The translations under genes were made by a program, and so were the position numbers. A stretch of 32,979 nucleotides of DNA from an uncultured Bacteroidota bacterium (lineage in GTDB: Bacteria > Bacteroidota > Bacteroidia > Flavobacteriales_D > Crocinitomicaceae). The stretch lies in contig CALCCB010000077.1 in the NCBI GenBank assembly GCA_937899625.1, positions 1 through 32,979 of the forward strand. Reading direction: 5' to 3'. Each line of letters begins with the position of its first letter. The first letter of the stretch is position 1. Below are positions 22,918 to 31,428 of this stretch, one piece after another. Below the pieces are notes generated by a model, which worked only from the letters and a program-made list of their open reading frames with translations, did not search any database and was not told the origin of the DNA.

Positions 22918-25362
22918 ATGGCAAAAGAGCAAGTAGCGGAATCAACTCAAGTTCTTGATTTTGAAACATTCAGAAATGAAGTTCTTGAAGATTTTCGATT
23001 GGCAAACATTTCAAGGGAGGCCTCTTTACTGGGAAGAAAAGAAGTTTTAACCGGTAAAGCAAAGTTTGGAATTTTCGGCGATGGTAAAGAGCTTGCACAG
23101 ATCGCGTTAGCAAAACAGTTTCGTGATGGAGATTTCAGATCAGGTTATTACCGTGATCAAACGATCATGATGGCTATCGACCAACTCAATGTTCAACAAT
23201 ATTTTGCTGGATTGTATGCTCATACGGATGTTGAAGTTGAACCTCAGTCAGCCGGTAGACAAATGGGCGGACACTATTCTACTCGTAACCTTGATGAAAA
23301 AGGTGAATGGAAGAATTTGATGGCTCAAAAGAATAGTTCAGCAGACATCTCTCCTACTGCAGGACAGATGCCTCGTTTACTTGGACTCGCTCAGGCCTCC
23401 AAATATTATAGAAACAACAAAGCCATACAGGAAATAGAAGAATTTAAAAAATTCTCGAATAAAGGAAATGAAGTAGCATTTGGTACGATTGGAGATGCGT
23501 CAACCTCTGAAGGACCTTTCTGGGAAACGATCAATGCTGCTGGAGTACTTCAGGTTCCTATGGTAATGTCTGTTTGGGATGATGGATACGGGATTTCTGT
23601 TCCAAGAGAATTCCAGACAACAAAAGGAAGTATATCAGAAGCGCTTGCAGGGATGCAACGCACCAAGGACAAGCCTGGATACGAAATATTCGTAACGAAG
23701 GGATGGGATTATGCTCATTTGTGCGAAACATTCGAGAAAGCAGTTAAAGTTGCCAGAGAAGAACATGTCCCTGTACTGGTTCACGTTAAAGAAGTGAATC
23801 AGCCGCAAGGTCACTCTACCTCAGGATCACACGAAAGATATAAATCAGTGGAGCGTATACAATGGGAAACAGACTATGATTGTATCAACAAGTTCAAAGA
23901 ATGGATCCTCAACTTCAACGCAGACGGAAATGTAATCGCTACGCAAGACGAATTAGACAAAATTCAGAAGGATGCCAAAACATTCGTAAGAGATCAGAAA
24001 AATGCTGCTTGGAAGTCATTCACTGATAACCTGAGCACAGAATTGTCTGAAGCTATTGCTCTCATGAAGGCAGTTGCCAAGGATAGTCCTAATGGTGTCT
24101 TCATTGATAAAGAGGCAGAAGCACTTGAGAAGGCGTTTGAACCTATTCGCAAAGACATCCTAGGAGCTGCACGAAAAGTTCTTCGAATGGTGAGAGAAGA
24201 GAATTCTGCTTCGAAAGCTGCGCTATCTGCATGGATCAAAAAACAAATAAATAACAACTTTGATCGATATAGCTCTTACCTATATTCCGAATCAGAAAGA
24301 TCTGCATTGAACATTGCACCCGTAGCTCCGGAGTACGATGGTACGGGAAAAATGGATGATGGAAGGATCATTCTTCGAGATAATTACAGAAGCATCCTTG
24401 AAAAATATCCAAACGCATTGGTGTTTGGAGAAGATGCGGGTAAGATCGGAGGTGTAAATCAGACACTTGAAGGGTTGCAGGCTGAATTCGGTGAACTACG
24501 TGTTTCTGATACGGGAATCCGTGAATGTACTATCGTTGGTCAGGGTATTGGAATGGCAATGCGCGGACTTCGTCCAATAGCCGAAATTCAGTACCTCGAT
24601 TATTTACTTTATGCAATTCAGGTCATGTCTGATGATCTTGCAACAGTTCAGTATCGAACTAAAGGAGGACAGAAGGCTCCATTGATCGTTAGTACAAGAG
24701 GACACCGACTTGAGGGCATCTGGCACAGTGGTTCTCCAATGGGGATGATCATCAATTCATTGAGAGGTATTCACGTATGTGTGCCACGAAATATGACCAA
24801 AGCTGCAGGATTCTACAATACGCTTTTAAAATCAGATGACCCCGCGTTGGTCATTGAGCCATTAAATGGTTACAGATCAAAGGAGCTTGTTCCAACGAAT
24901 ACCGGAGAGTTTTGTGAACCACTTGGAATTCCTGAAATCGTAAAAGAAGGAAAGGACATTACGGTTGTTTCATACGGATCAACATTTAACATGATCCAGG
25001 CGGCAATCCCACAATTAAATGAACTCGAAATTGATATCGAGTTGATCGATGTGCAAACATTGCTTCCTTTTGATATTCATCATGCGATCCGTAAATCTAT
25101 TGAGAAGACCAATAGATTATTGATCATTGATGAAGATGTGAGCAGTGGTGCAACTGCATTCATTCTGGATAAAGTACTTGTGGAACAGAAAGGGTATTAT
25201 TTCCTTGATTCTGCTCCAGAAACTTTAAGCGCAAAGGATCATCGTCCGGCATATGGTAGTGATGGTGATTATTTCTCAAAACCAAACACGGATGATATTG
25301 TCGAAAAGATCTACTCTATCATGCATGAAGCAGATCCGGACAGCTATCCGTCAATCTATTAA
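22918..25362 (+). CDS. fused E1 alpha/beta 2-oxoacid dehydrogenase (thiamine-diphosphate dependent)
   Basis: This 814-residue protein joins the alpha and beta subunits of a branched-chain 2-oxoacid or pyruvate dehydrogenase E1. It decarboxylates the 2-oxoacid and passes the acyl group to the lipoyl arm of E2. The alpha half has SGYYRDQTIMMAI, SAGRQMGGHYSTRN and the ThDP/Mg motif GTIGDASTSEGPFWETINAA (residues 189-208; a variant of the GDG...N motif). It also has the VKEVNQPQGHSTSGSHERYK loop. A linker (about 340-470) leads to the beta half: ALVFGEDAGKIGGVNQTLEG, FGELRVSDTGIRECTIVGQG, RPIAEIQYLDYLLYAIQ and LIDVQTLLPFDIH. Such fusions are common in Bacteroidota, usually annotated as 2-oxoisovalerate dehydrogenase. 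The substrate cannot be fixed from sequence. No E2 or E3 gene is nearby, and a terminator follows directly. Confidence 0.9.
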   Translation: MAKEQVAESTQVLDFETFRNEVLEDFRLANISREASLLGRKEVLTGKAKFGIFGDGKELAQIALAKQFRDGDFRSGYYRDQTIMMAIDQLNVQQYFAGLYAHTDVEVEPQSAGRQMGGHYSTRNLDEKGEWKNLMAQKNSSADISPTAGQMPRLLGLAQASKYYRNNKAIQEIEEFKKFSNKGNEVAFGTIGDASTSEGPFWETINAAGVLQVPMVMSVWDDGYGISVPREFQTTKGSISEALAGMQRTKDKPGYEIFVTKGWDYAHLCETFEKAVKVAREEHVPVLVHVKEVNQPQGHSTSGSHERYKSVERIQWETDYDCINKFKEWILNFNADGNVIATQDELDKIQKDAKTFVRDQKNAAWKSFTDNLSTELSEAIALMKAVAKDSPNGVFIDKEAEALEKAFEPIRKDILGAARKVLRMVREENSASKAALSAWIKKQINNNFDRYSSYLYSESERSALNIAPVAPEYDGTGKMDDGRIILRDNYRSILEKYPNALVFGEDAGKIGGVNQTLEGLQAEFGELRVSDTGIRECTIVGQGIGMAMRGLRPIAEIQYLDYLLYAIQVMSDDLATVQYRTKGGQKAPLIVSTRGHRLEGIWHSGSPMGMIINSLRGIHVCVPRNMTKAAGFYNTLLKSDDPALVIEPLNGYRSKELVPTNTGEFCEPLGIPEIVKEGKDITVVSYGSTFNMIQAAIPQLNELEIDIELIDVQTLLPFDIHHAIRKSIEKTNRLLIIDEDVSSGATAFILDKVLVEQKGYYFLDSAPETLSAKDHRPAYGSDGDYFSKPNTDDIVEKIYSIMHEADPDSYPSIY

Positions 25363-25365
25363 TAG

Positions 25366-25389
25366 AAAGCCCGTAATCGGGCTTTTTTT
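25366..25389 (+). terminator. intrinsic terminator after the E1 gene
   Basis: AAAGCCCG (25366-25373), a TAAT loop and CGGGCTTT (25378-25385) form an 8-bp perfect stem followed by a T run. It lies 4 nt after the E1 stop and ends 13 nt before the thioredoxin-fold gene, so that gene needs its own promoter or read-through. Confidence 0.9.
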
Positions 25390-25401
25390 ACATCCTTTTG
25401 T

Positions 25402-25938
25402 ATGACTTTTGAAACTTATCTGGAACTCTTTAACTCAACTGATCTGGACTATCCAGAGCATCGATTGGCCTTTGTTCCAATTAACCATTCAAGAATGAAC
25501 AGATGGCTGAAAAAGGGCCAAATTCATCCTGAAATGAAGGATCGACTTGAGCAGGTGAATGAAAAGCTGAATTGGATTTTGATTACTGAACCCTGGTGTG
25601 GAGACGCTGCACAGGCGTCACCGTTCATTTATTTGATGAGTAAATTAAATTCAAGGTTTACTTTGGAAATCCAATTGAGAGATTCTAATTCTGAGATCGA
25701 AAAATATCCTACCAATGGAAATCTTTCAATTCCTAAATTGATCATCAGAAATGAGAATAATAAAGATATCTTCATCTGGGGAGCTCGACCACAAAAGCTC
25801 GAAGACTATCGAAAATCACTATTAGAATCTGGGATCGATGCTCAAGAACTAAAGATCAAGGAGCAGCAATGGTATAATGAGGACAAAGGCGATAGCATCG
25901 TCAAGGAGATCGTTGAAGGCATTCTTTCAGGCTTATAA
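25402..25938 (+). CDS. thioredoxin-fold family protein with a single active-site Cys
   Basis: This 178-residue cytoplasmic protein resembles the Thioredoxin_9-type group: an N-terminal helical region, then ILITEPWCGDAAQASPFIYL at about residues 56-75, a strand-helix-strand core and the cis-Pro loop NLSIPKLIIR. The motif is C-G-D-A instead of C-x-x-C, so it keeps only the nucleophilic Cys and cannot act as a classic dithiol oxidoreductase. This is usual for the group. The C-terminal part is charged and helical. Its partner is unknown. It follows the E1 terminator and overlaps the end of the converging trmN gene by 6 nt. Confidence 0.82.
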   Translation: MTFETYLELFNSTDLDYPEHRLAFVPINHSRMNRWLKKGQIHPEMKDRLEQVNEKLNWILITEPWCGDAAQASPFIYLMSKLNSRFTLEIQLRDSNSEIEKYPTNGNLSIPKLIIRNENNKDIFIWGARPQKLEDYRKSLLESGIDAQELKIKEQQWYNEDKGDSIVKEIVEGILSGL

Positions 25939-26628
25939 AGCCTTTCCATGAAACTCTTTCGTGAGTGTTTTATAATCTTCCGTATACGTACCGTCGGAAT
26001 TCCTTAACGTAATTATACTTTCCTGAATAGTTGATCCTTCTTTTTTAAAGCACATCACAGACCTGCTCTTAATGTTTTTTTTTGAATTGACTGAGTAGTC
26101 AATCGAAAGGCTAAAATCCTGATTAACGGCTACTTTCAGGATCTCCTGACGGTTTTCGAAAGGATAAATGCACCAAAATTCTCCGTCCTGACACAAATGG
26201 TATTTAACATAAGAAAATAGCTCAGCTACAAACGCAACATCACTATGCTTGGCCTGGTTGATTTTATCGTTATCTGAAATCAGACCATTCAGATAAAAAG
26301 GTGGATTACAAAAGATGAGATCGTATTCACCCTGTACCTCCTTATAATCTCCTTGTATTGACTTTAAACGATCATTGAATGGTGACCTTTCAAAATTCTC
26401 TTTACAGTCCGCGTAGCTATCCGCATCAATTTCGACACCAGTCATATGAATTGTTGGAGACATCTGAGCAACCATTAGAGAAAGTACTCCTGTTCCTGCA
26501 CCAATATCGAGGGCTTTCCCTTTTACATTTCGAGTGATCAACGAACCAAGGATCATTGCGTCCGTCCCAACCTTCAGAGCTGAGCGATCCTGTCTAACAA
26601 TAAATTCTTTGAATTTAAAAACGGACAT
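25933..26628 (-). CDS. trmN: tRNA1(Val) (adenine(37)-N6)-methyltransferase
   Basis: This 231-residue class I SAM methyltransferase has the N-terminal FRFKQF-like strand (VFKFKEFIVRQD), KVGTDAMILGS, the SAM-binding loop ALDIGAGTGVLSL (residues 39-51), the acidic VEIDAD, and the catalytic LIFCNPPFY (NPPF at 108-111) that binds the exocyclic adenine amine. The TD.M.LG segment and the NPPF motif together are typical of YfiC/TrmN6, which makes m6A37 in tRNA1(Val). It overlaps the rimM stop by one base (TAATG) and is third in the rpsP-rimM-trmN unit. Some members of this family are of uncertain substrate, so the exact target is a strong inference. Confidence 0.87.
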   Translation of the reverse strand: MSVFKFKEFIVRQDRSALKVGTDAMILGSLITRNVKGKALDIGAGTGVLSLMVAQMSPTIHMTGVEIDADSYADCKENFERSPFNDRLKSIQGDYKEVQGEYDLIFCNPPFYLNGLISDNDKINQAKHSDVAFVAELFSYVKYHLCQDGEFWCIYPFENRQEILKVAVNQDFSLSIDYSVNSKKNIKSRSVMCFKKEGSTIQESIITLRNSDGTYTEDYKTLTKEFHGKAL

Positions 26629-27155
26629 TATCCGAGGTACATTTCGATCAAACCTTCTGGTGCTTTGATCGTCATCTTTTTCCCTTTTCGATCAAGATCC
26701 TGAACAAGTCCATCAATCAGTGGAATCAGAACCTCTTTCTGGTCTTTCATGATCTGTAATAGTGGATTTGCTTGAAGATCAATGACCTCAACGATTTCCC
26801 CAACTTCACCGTAATTGACATCAACTACGCTATAGCCCAATACTTCATGATCGTAAAATTCTGTACCCTTTAGTTCCGGAAGGACTTCACTAGGAAGAAA
26901 GAGACTTTTTCTTAATAATAATCTGGCGTCATTTTCACTATCTACCCCTTCAAATTTAACCGCAGCATATCCGCGATTCTTCAATTTAAAAGTCTCAACA
27001 AAAAATGGGGTTAGCTGACCACCTAATTCGATAAAGACGGCATCGAGTCCGGCATAATCCTCCGGATTCGTAACGTCTAAAAACAGCGAAACTTCACCTT
27101 TAAATCCGTGAAGTTTCGCTACATATCCTAAATGAAAGCAATCTGCTTTATTCAT
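26628..27155 (-). CDS. rimM: 16S rRNA maturation factor RimM
   Basis: RimM binds ribosomal protein S19 in the 30S head and helps late 16S rRNA maturation. The 175-residue protein has the RimM N-terminal beta barrel (LGYVAKLHGFKGEVSLFLDV, then the pair KLKNRGYAAVKFEGVDSEND and ARLLLRKSLFLP) and a C-terminal PRC-barrel (FYDHEVLGYSVVDVNYGEVG, LIDGLVQDLDRKGKKMTIKA). Ten nucleotides separate it from the rpsP stop, the classical rpsP-rimM pairing. In many bacteria trmD and rplS come next; here trmN does. Confidence 0.95.
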   Translation of the reverse strand: MNKADCFHLGYVAKLHGFKGEVSLFLDVTNPEDYAGLDAVFIELGGQLTPFFVETFKLKNRGYAAVKFEGVDSENDARLLLRKSLFLPSEVLPELKGTEFYDHEVLGYSVVDVNYGEVGEIVEVIDLQANPLLQIMKDQKEVLIPLIDGLVQDLDRKGKKMTIKAPEGLIEMYLG

Positions 27156-27165
27156 TCAAGTAAAA

Positions 27166-27777
27166 TTATTCTGCAGAAGTTTCCTCCTCTCCTTCAACTG
27201 CAGGAGCCTCTTCTGATGCTGCCTCTTCTGCATGAGCTTCAGTTGCTTCCTCTGCTGCCGCCTCAACTGTTTCTTCAGTCGCTGCTTCAACTTCCGGAGC
27301 TACTTCTTCCTCCACTACTGGATTATTTTTCGCTTCTACTGCCGCTGCTTTCGCATCCTTAGCATCTGCTTCAGCTTTCAAACGAGCTGCTTTATCTGCT
27401 GCTGCATTCTTTGCCAAACCATCTTTTTTACCAGTGATCTTAGTATCCTTCTCAGCTAACCATGCATTGAACTTAGCCTCAACTTGCTCTGCAGTTAAAG
27501 CACCCTTCTTTACACCATTCAACAAGTGGTTCTTATAAAGAACACCCTTATATGAAAGGATAGCACGTGCCGTGTCAGACATTTCAGCACCATTCTGAAC
27601 CCACTTAAGTGTGTTCTCAAAATTAATGTCGATTGTCGCTGGATTTGTGTTGGGATTATAAACCCCTAATTTTTCGATGAATTTACCATCTCTCTTAGCT
27701 CTGCTGTCTGCAGCCACTAAATGGAAGAAAGCTTTTCCTTTCTTTCCGTGTCTTTGCAATCTGATTCGAGTTGCCAT
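27166..27777 (-). CDS. rpsP: 30S ribosomal protein S16 with long acidic C-terminal tail
   Basis: The first about 80 residues are a normal S16: MATRIRLQRHGKKGKAFFHL, VAADSRAKRDGKFIEKLGVY, NPNTNPATI and KWVQNGAEMSDTARAILS. The protein then continues to 203 residues, against 80-90 in most bacteria. It has a Lys/Ala-rich helical stretch (about 105-150, KDGLAKNAAADKAARLKAEA) and an Ala/Glu-rich acidic tail (about 153-203). Long S16 tails occur widely in Bacteroidota, and their role is not known. It is the first gene of the rpsP-rimM-trmN operon, behind a consensus promoter and a 5' leader that can form a GC hairpin. Confidence 0.95.
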   Translation of the reverse strand: MATRIRLQRHGKKGKAFFHLVAADSRAKRDGKFIEKLGVYNPNTNPATIDINFENTLKWVQNGAEMSDTARAILSYKGVLYKNHLLNGVKKGALTAEQVEAKFNAWLAEKDTKITGKKDGLAKNAAADKAARLKAEADAKDAKAAAVEAKNNPVVEEEVAPEVEAATEETVEAAAEEATEAHAEEAASEEAPAVEGEEETSAE

Positions 27778-27794
27778 AATTTACTTTACAATAT

Positions 27795-27809
27795 GGGGTG
27801 CGAAACCCC
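27795..27809 (-). promoter_or_regulatory. leader hairpin in the rpsP 5' UTR
   Basis: On the minus strand GGGGT-TTCGC-ACCCC forms a five-pair hairpin between the promoter and the rpsP ATG, about 17 nt before the start. An upstream CCCC could compete with ACCCC for the GGGG. It may tune translation or mRNA stability, and autoregulation by a ribosomal protein is possible but not shown. Confidence 0.35.
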
Positions 27810-27834
27810 GGTTTATAAAAATTTAATTGGGGTG

Positions 27835-27862
27835 CAAAGATAGCTATATTTTTGAAATACAA
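27835..27862 (-). promoter_or_regulatory. promoter of the rpsP-rimM-trmN operon
   Basis: On the minus strand TTG (27862-27860), 17 nt and TATCTTTG (27842-27835) match the Bacteroidetes consensus exactly. The leader to the ATG would be about 50-55 nt. Confidence 0.72.
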
Positions 27863-27912
27863 TTCCTTTCGGCAAATTTAATATTGAATCAAGAAATAGT
27901 AATTTTAGCGCT

Positions 27913-30252
27913 ATGAAAAATTTAACGGTTTTCCTCCTTACGCTTGCCTATTCAATCTTTGGTTCAAATCAACTAAATGCTCAGGAACCTTTGCGTCTAA
28001 CTGAGATCATGAAAGGCAATGATTTTGTCGGATATTCACCTGAGAATGTATCCTGGAATGTAATGGCTGACGCCATATTGTTCGACTGGAATCCTTATTC
28101 AGAACCTGGATATTCACCCTACAAAGTATATCCGACTTCCAAGGACAGAAATACTCTGGAGGTCAAAATAAATGAAGAGATCTCGTTCGACAGAAAACAA
28201 CAAAAATATGCAACTCAATACAGCATTCTGGATCAAGCACTGATCGCCTTCAATAAAAAAGAGGGAAAATATAAATTGGTTTACATGGGGAATGGAAGGA
28301 TCAGTGAAATTCAGCGGGTAGCTGATCCAAATAGCGTGTATTTCGTTCAGTCATCGAATTTGTTCCGATACAACGCTGATGGTTCAATTAAGCAGATCAG
28401 TAATTTTTTGAGTGGTGATGCCAAAAATTCATCCACTGATTCAACCTTTCTGATGAAACAATCCACTGAGCTCTTTGAATACATTAGGGATAAGAATGAA
28501 AGAGCCGATTGGAGAAATGATCAAAAAAACCCGATCTTCAACTTGCCAAATGCGCATTATTACGGGAAGAAATCGATCGACAATATTCAGGTTTCACCGA
28601 ACGAAAACTTCATCACTTTCAGATTGACACAATCCCCGAAAGGGAAAGAAACAGAAATTGAATATTACATTTCAGCGGACGGACACAGCTACCATCAATC
28701 GGCAAGAGAAAAAGTTACGAATCAGGATGCAGAACATTGGCTGGGAATCCTCGATATAAAAAACGATACAGTTTACTATGTCGACTTTGCCTCTCTCCCA
28801 GACATCAGAAAACGACCTGAATATCTTTCTGATAGTTCCCCTTATGACAAGGACAGAAATATAATTATGCACAGCATCCACTTCTCTCCTAACTCCACTA
28901 TTGGAGTTTGTGATGTTAGAGCCTATGACAACAAAGACCGCTGGATCGTTCTTGTCGATTTGACGACTGGCAAGATCGAGATAGTTGATCATCAGCATGA
29001 TGAAGCATGGATCGGTGGTCCGGGAATATCGAGCTGGAATATGGTTGAAGGAACACTGGGATGGACAAACGATGCGGGCTCAATCTATTTTCAATCGGAG
29101 AAAACAGGTTTTTCTCACCTATACCTTTATTCACTCAAAACAAAAGAAATCTCTGCGCTTACATCGGGAGAATGGGAAGTTCATGAGGTACTACCTTCGT
29201 CAGATGGTAAGAAGTTTTACATTACTGCCAATAAAACACATCCGGGAAACAGAGATTTTTATCACTTGAATATTTCGGATAAAAAGTTAATCCCGATCCT
29301 TGTGAAGGATGGATATCATGAAGTTGTAGTATCACCCGATGAGACCAAACTTGCAGTAAGCTACTCCTACAAAAATAAACCGTGGGAATTGTATTATTGC
29401 TTGAACAAGCCCAATGCTGAGCTGATCCAGCTAACAACTTCCACTAAGAAAGAATTCAACTCATATAACTGGAGAGCACCAGAGGTTATTCAGATCAAAG
29501 CATCTGATGGAAAAATGATCTATGCTCGTCTATACAGACCTGTTAAAGAAGTTGCCAATGGTGCTGCTGTCCTCTTTGTTCATGGCGCAGGATATTTGCA
29601 GAATGCGCATAATTACTGGAGTACGTATCACAGAGAATACATGTTCCATAACCTTTTAGCCGATGAAGGTTTTATGGTTCTTGACGTTGACTACAGAGCA
29701 AGCGAAGGATATGGTAGAGATTACCGAACAGCCATATACCGACATATGGGAGGAAGAGATCTTCAAGACTACATCGACGCGAAGAATTATCTTGTAAACA
29801 CACATGGCATAGATCCTATGCGAACTGGAATCTATGGCGGCTCTTATGGTGGCTTCATCACCTTAATGGCGATGTTAACTGAGCCTGAGGTCTTCAAGGC
29901 TGGAGCTGCTCTTCGTTCAGTTACAGATTGGGCACATTACAACCATGAATACACGAGTAACATTCTTAATTACCCAGAAACAGATCCGGAAGCCTACAGA
30001 AAAAGTTCTCCGATCTATTTCGCAGATCAACTGAAAGGACGATTGGTCATGTTGCATGGAATGGTTGATGACAACGTACAATTTCAGGATGTTGTTCGAC
30101 TAAGTCAACGATTTATAGAACTTGGAAAAACAAACTGGGACATGGCGATTTATCCTGTTGAAGCACATGGATTCAGGGAAACCTATTCATGGGTTGACGA
30201 ATACAGAAGAATTTTAGAATTATTCACTAAAGAACTACTTTTCATACGATGA
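27913..30252 (+). CDS. exported S9 family prolyl oligopeptidase (dipeptidyl peptidase IV type)
   Basis: This 779-residue protein has a signal peptide (MKNLTVFLLTLAYSIFGSNQLNAQ). An N-terminal beta-propeller region (about 30-540) has recurring strands such as VSWNVMADAILFDWNPYSEP and YFQSEKTGFSHLYLYSLKTK. A C-terminal alpha/beta-hydrolase domain follows. The catalytic triad is visible: Ser644 in GIYGGSYGGFITL, Asp719 in GMVDDNVQF and His752 in VEAHGF. This is the S9 family of DPP4-like serine peptidases, which cut short peptides after Pro or Ala in the periplasm. Cleavage specificity cannot be read from the sequence. It overlaps the GNAT gene by 4 nt (ATGA). The 5' spacer is shared with the divergent rpsP promoter. 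Confidence 0.93.
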   Translation: MKNLTVFLLTLAYSIFGSNQLNAQEPLRLTEIMKGNDFVGYSPENVSWNVMADAILFDWNPYSEPGYSPYKVYPTSKDRNTLEVKINEEISFDRKQQKYATQYSILDQALIAFNKKEGKYKLVYMGNGRISEIQRVADPNSVYFVQSSNLFRYNADGSIKQISNFLSGDAKNSSTDSTFLMKQSTELFEYIRDKNERADWRNDQKNPIFNLPNAHYYGKKSIDNIQVSPNENFITFRLTQSPKGKETEIEYYISADGHSYHQSAREKVTNQDAEHWLGILDIKNDTVYYVDFASLPDIRKRPEYLSDSSPYDKDRNIIMHSIHFSPNSTIGVCDVRAYDNKDRWIVLVDLTTGKIEIVDHQHDEAWIGGPGISSWNMVEGTLGWTNDAGSIYFQSEKTGFSHLYLYSLKTKEISALTSGEWEVHEVLPSSDGKKFYITANKTHPGNRDFYHLNISDKKLIPILVKDGYHEVVVSPDETKLAVSYSYKNKPWELYYCLNKPNAELIQLTTSTKKEFNSYNWRAPEVIQIKASDGKMIYARLYRPVKEVANGAAVLFVHGAGYLQNAHNYWSTYHREYMFHNLLADEGFMVLDVDYRASEGYGRDYRTAIYRHMGGRDLQDYIDAKNYLVNTHGIDPMRTGIYGGSYGGFITLMAMLTEPEVFKAGAALRSVTDWAHYNHEYTSNILNYPETDPEAYRKSSPIYFADQLKGRLVMLHGMVDDNVQFQDVVRLSQRFIELGKTNWDMAIYPVEAHGFRETYSWVDEYRRILELFTKELLFIR

Positions 30253-30692
30253 GTCTCGTTGTTAAAGAATTAAAGACCCTTGAGGAAATGCTCGAGCATA
30301 TTGATGTTTTGAATGAGCTCTATCCAACCCTCACAATGGATGAATACATAAAGGATCTCACCGATATGCTCCCCCACAATTATGGTCAGGTGGCGGTCTT
30401 TGAAGATGGAGTATGTCTGGGCCTCAGTGGTTTCTGGATAGGTAAAAAACTATGGTGCGGAAAGTACCTTGAACTAGACAATATTATTGTAAGATCAGCT
30501 GCAAGATCCAAAGGTATTGGTCAGATCATCTTTGATCATTTGTCTCAAAAGGCCAAGGAAAACGATTGCAATATGATGGCCCTCGACAGTTACACAACCA
30601 ATTATAAAGCGCATAAATTTTTCTACAACAATGAATTCGCGCCAAAAGGATTTCATTTTATTCGAATTCTGAAAAAAGATCAGATCCGTTAA
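30249..30692 (+). CDS. GNAT family N-acetyltransferase
   Basis: This 147-residue protein has the GNAT fold: the strand YLELDNIIVRSAARSKGIGQ holds the acetyl-CoA motif R-S-K-G-I-G (R/Q-x-x-G-x-G/A), followed by helix IIFDHLSQKAKENDCN, strand MMALDSYTTN and the C-terminal FFYNNEFAPKGFHFIRILKK. It should transfer an acetyl group to an amine; the substrate is unknown. It starts within the peptidase stop (ATGA), so translation is probably coupled. Its TAA stop shares bases with the TAA of the converging DtxR-type gene (30689-30692). Confidence 0.87.
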   Translation: MSLVVKELKTLEEMLEHIDVLNELYPTLTMDEYIKDLTDMLPHNYGQVAVFEDGVCLGLSGFWIGKKLWCGKYLELDNIIVRSAARSKGIGQIIFDHLSQKAKENDCNMMALDSYTTNYKAHKFFYNNEFAPKGFHFIRILKKDQIR

Positions 30693-31396
30693 AAAGAACA
30701 GTCGTTTTTGGAACAATCCTTACCCAATTTACAGGTAGGACAAACGACATGAATATTCATGCAGAATTTATCAGAAACGGTATGGTCCTTATTTTCTACC
30801 CGTAAGGTTGTTTGACCATCATAGGATTCTCTTCCTGCAACCTCGATCATTCCACCTATTCGTACTCCTATTTTGTCTGCGTATTGAAGAAAAGAATTTG
30901 AATTATCCTTCACGGAAACCACCTTTCCGCTCTTACCGATCGAAACTTCGCTTAATAACCGCTGATATGGAATCAGAATTCTACCTTCTCTATCCGGAAT
31001 TGCATCTCCGTGTGGATCAAATTTGGGATTCTGCAGAAAGTCATCCAGACTATTGACTAATTTTTTTGACTTGATATGTTCCAGCTGTTCAGCTACTTCA
31101 TGCACTTCATCCCATGCGAAATCCAATTTTTCGACAAGAAACGTCTCCCACAGCCGGTGCTTTCTCACCACATCCATCCCCGCTTTTTGACCCTCTACTG
31201 TAAGACTAATCTTACCATACTTCACATAGCTCACAAGTGACTTTTCCCTCAACTTTTTTAGCATGTCATTTGCCGTCGCCGGCTTAACATTCAAATACAA
31301 AGCAAGTTCATTGGTACCTACTTCATTTCCCTGATCCCTAAAGTGAATTAGTTGGACTAGAGCCTTCAGATAATTTTCCTCTGCCTGTGAGAACAT
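30689..31396 (-). CDS. DtxR/MntR-type metal-dependent transcriptional regulator
   Basis: The protein has about 235 residues. The N-terminal winged helix opens MFSQAEENYLKALVQLIHF and continues with VGTNELALYLNVKPATANDM and LTVEGQKAGMDVVRKHRLWE, which matches DtxR/MntR. A dimerisation and metal-binding segment follows: FAWDEVHEVAEQLEHI and PKFDPHGDAIPDREG, with the conserved acidic and His ligands. A C-terminal FeoA/SH3-like domain comes after it (about 150-215). The extreme C-terminus is a Cys-rich tail, C-x2-C-x5-C-x4-C, not typical of the family. Iron or manganese is the likely signal; which one is unclear. The frame can be read from a TTG at 31402, but the ATG at 31396 is the family start. 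It is divergent from a TonB-dependent receptor, with a palindrome in between. Confidence 0.9.
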   Translation of the reverse strand: MFSQAEENYLKALVQLIHFRDQGNEVGTNELALYLNVKPATANDMLKKLREKSLVSYVKYGKISLTVEGQKAGMDVVRKHRLWETFLVEKLDFAWDEVHEVAEQLEHIKSKKLVNSLDDFLQNPKFDPHGDAIPDREGRILIPYQRLLSEVSIGKSGKVVSVKDNSNSFLQYADKIGVRIGGMIEVAGRESYDGQTTLRVENKDHTVSDKFCMNIHVVCPTCKLGKDCSKNDCSF

Positions 31397-31399
31397 ATT

Positions 31400-31407
31400 C
31401 AAAGGTA
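31400..31407 (-). promoter_or_regulatory. candidate -7 box of the DtxR-type gene
   Basis: On the minus strand TACCTTTG is a TAnnTTTG match ending 3 nt before the ATG at 31396, giving a nearly leaderless transcript. No TTG sits at the ideal distance; the DtxR-like palindrome lies 23 nt upstream. Confidence 0.35.
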
Positions 31408-31428
31408 TAGAAAAGTTTGAAACATTTT

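Noticed and set aside
27132-27362. 76-codon plus-strand frame rich in Leu, Pro and Gln
   Set aside because: It is the antisense of the Ala/Glu-rich tail of S16; its composition simply mirrors the GCT/GAA-type repeats of the real gene.
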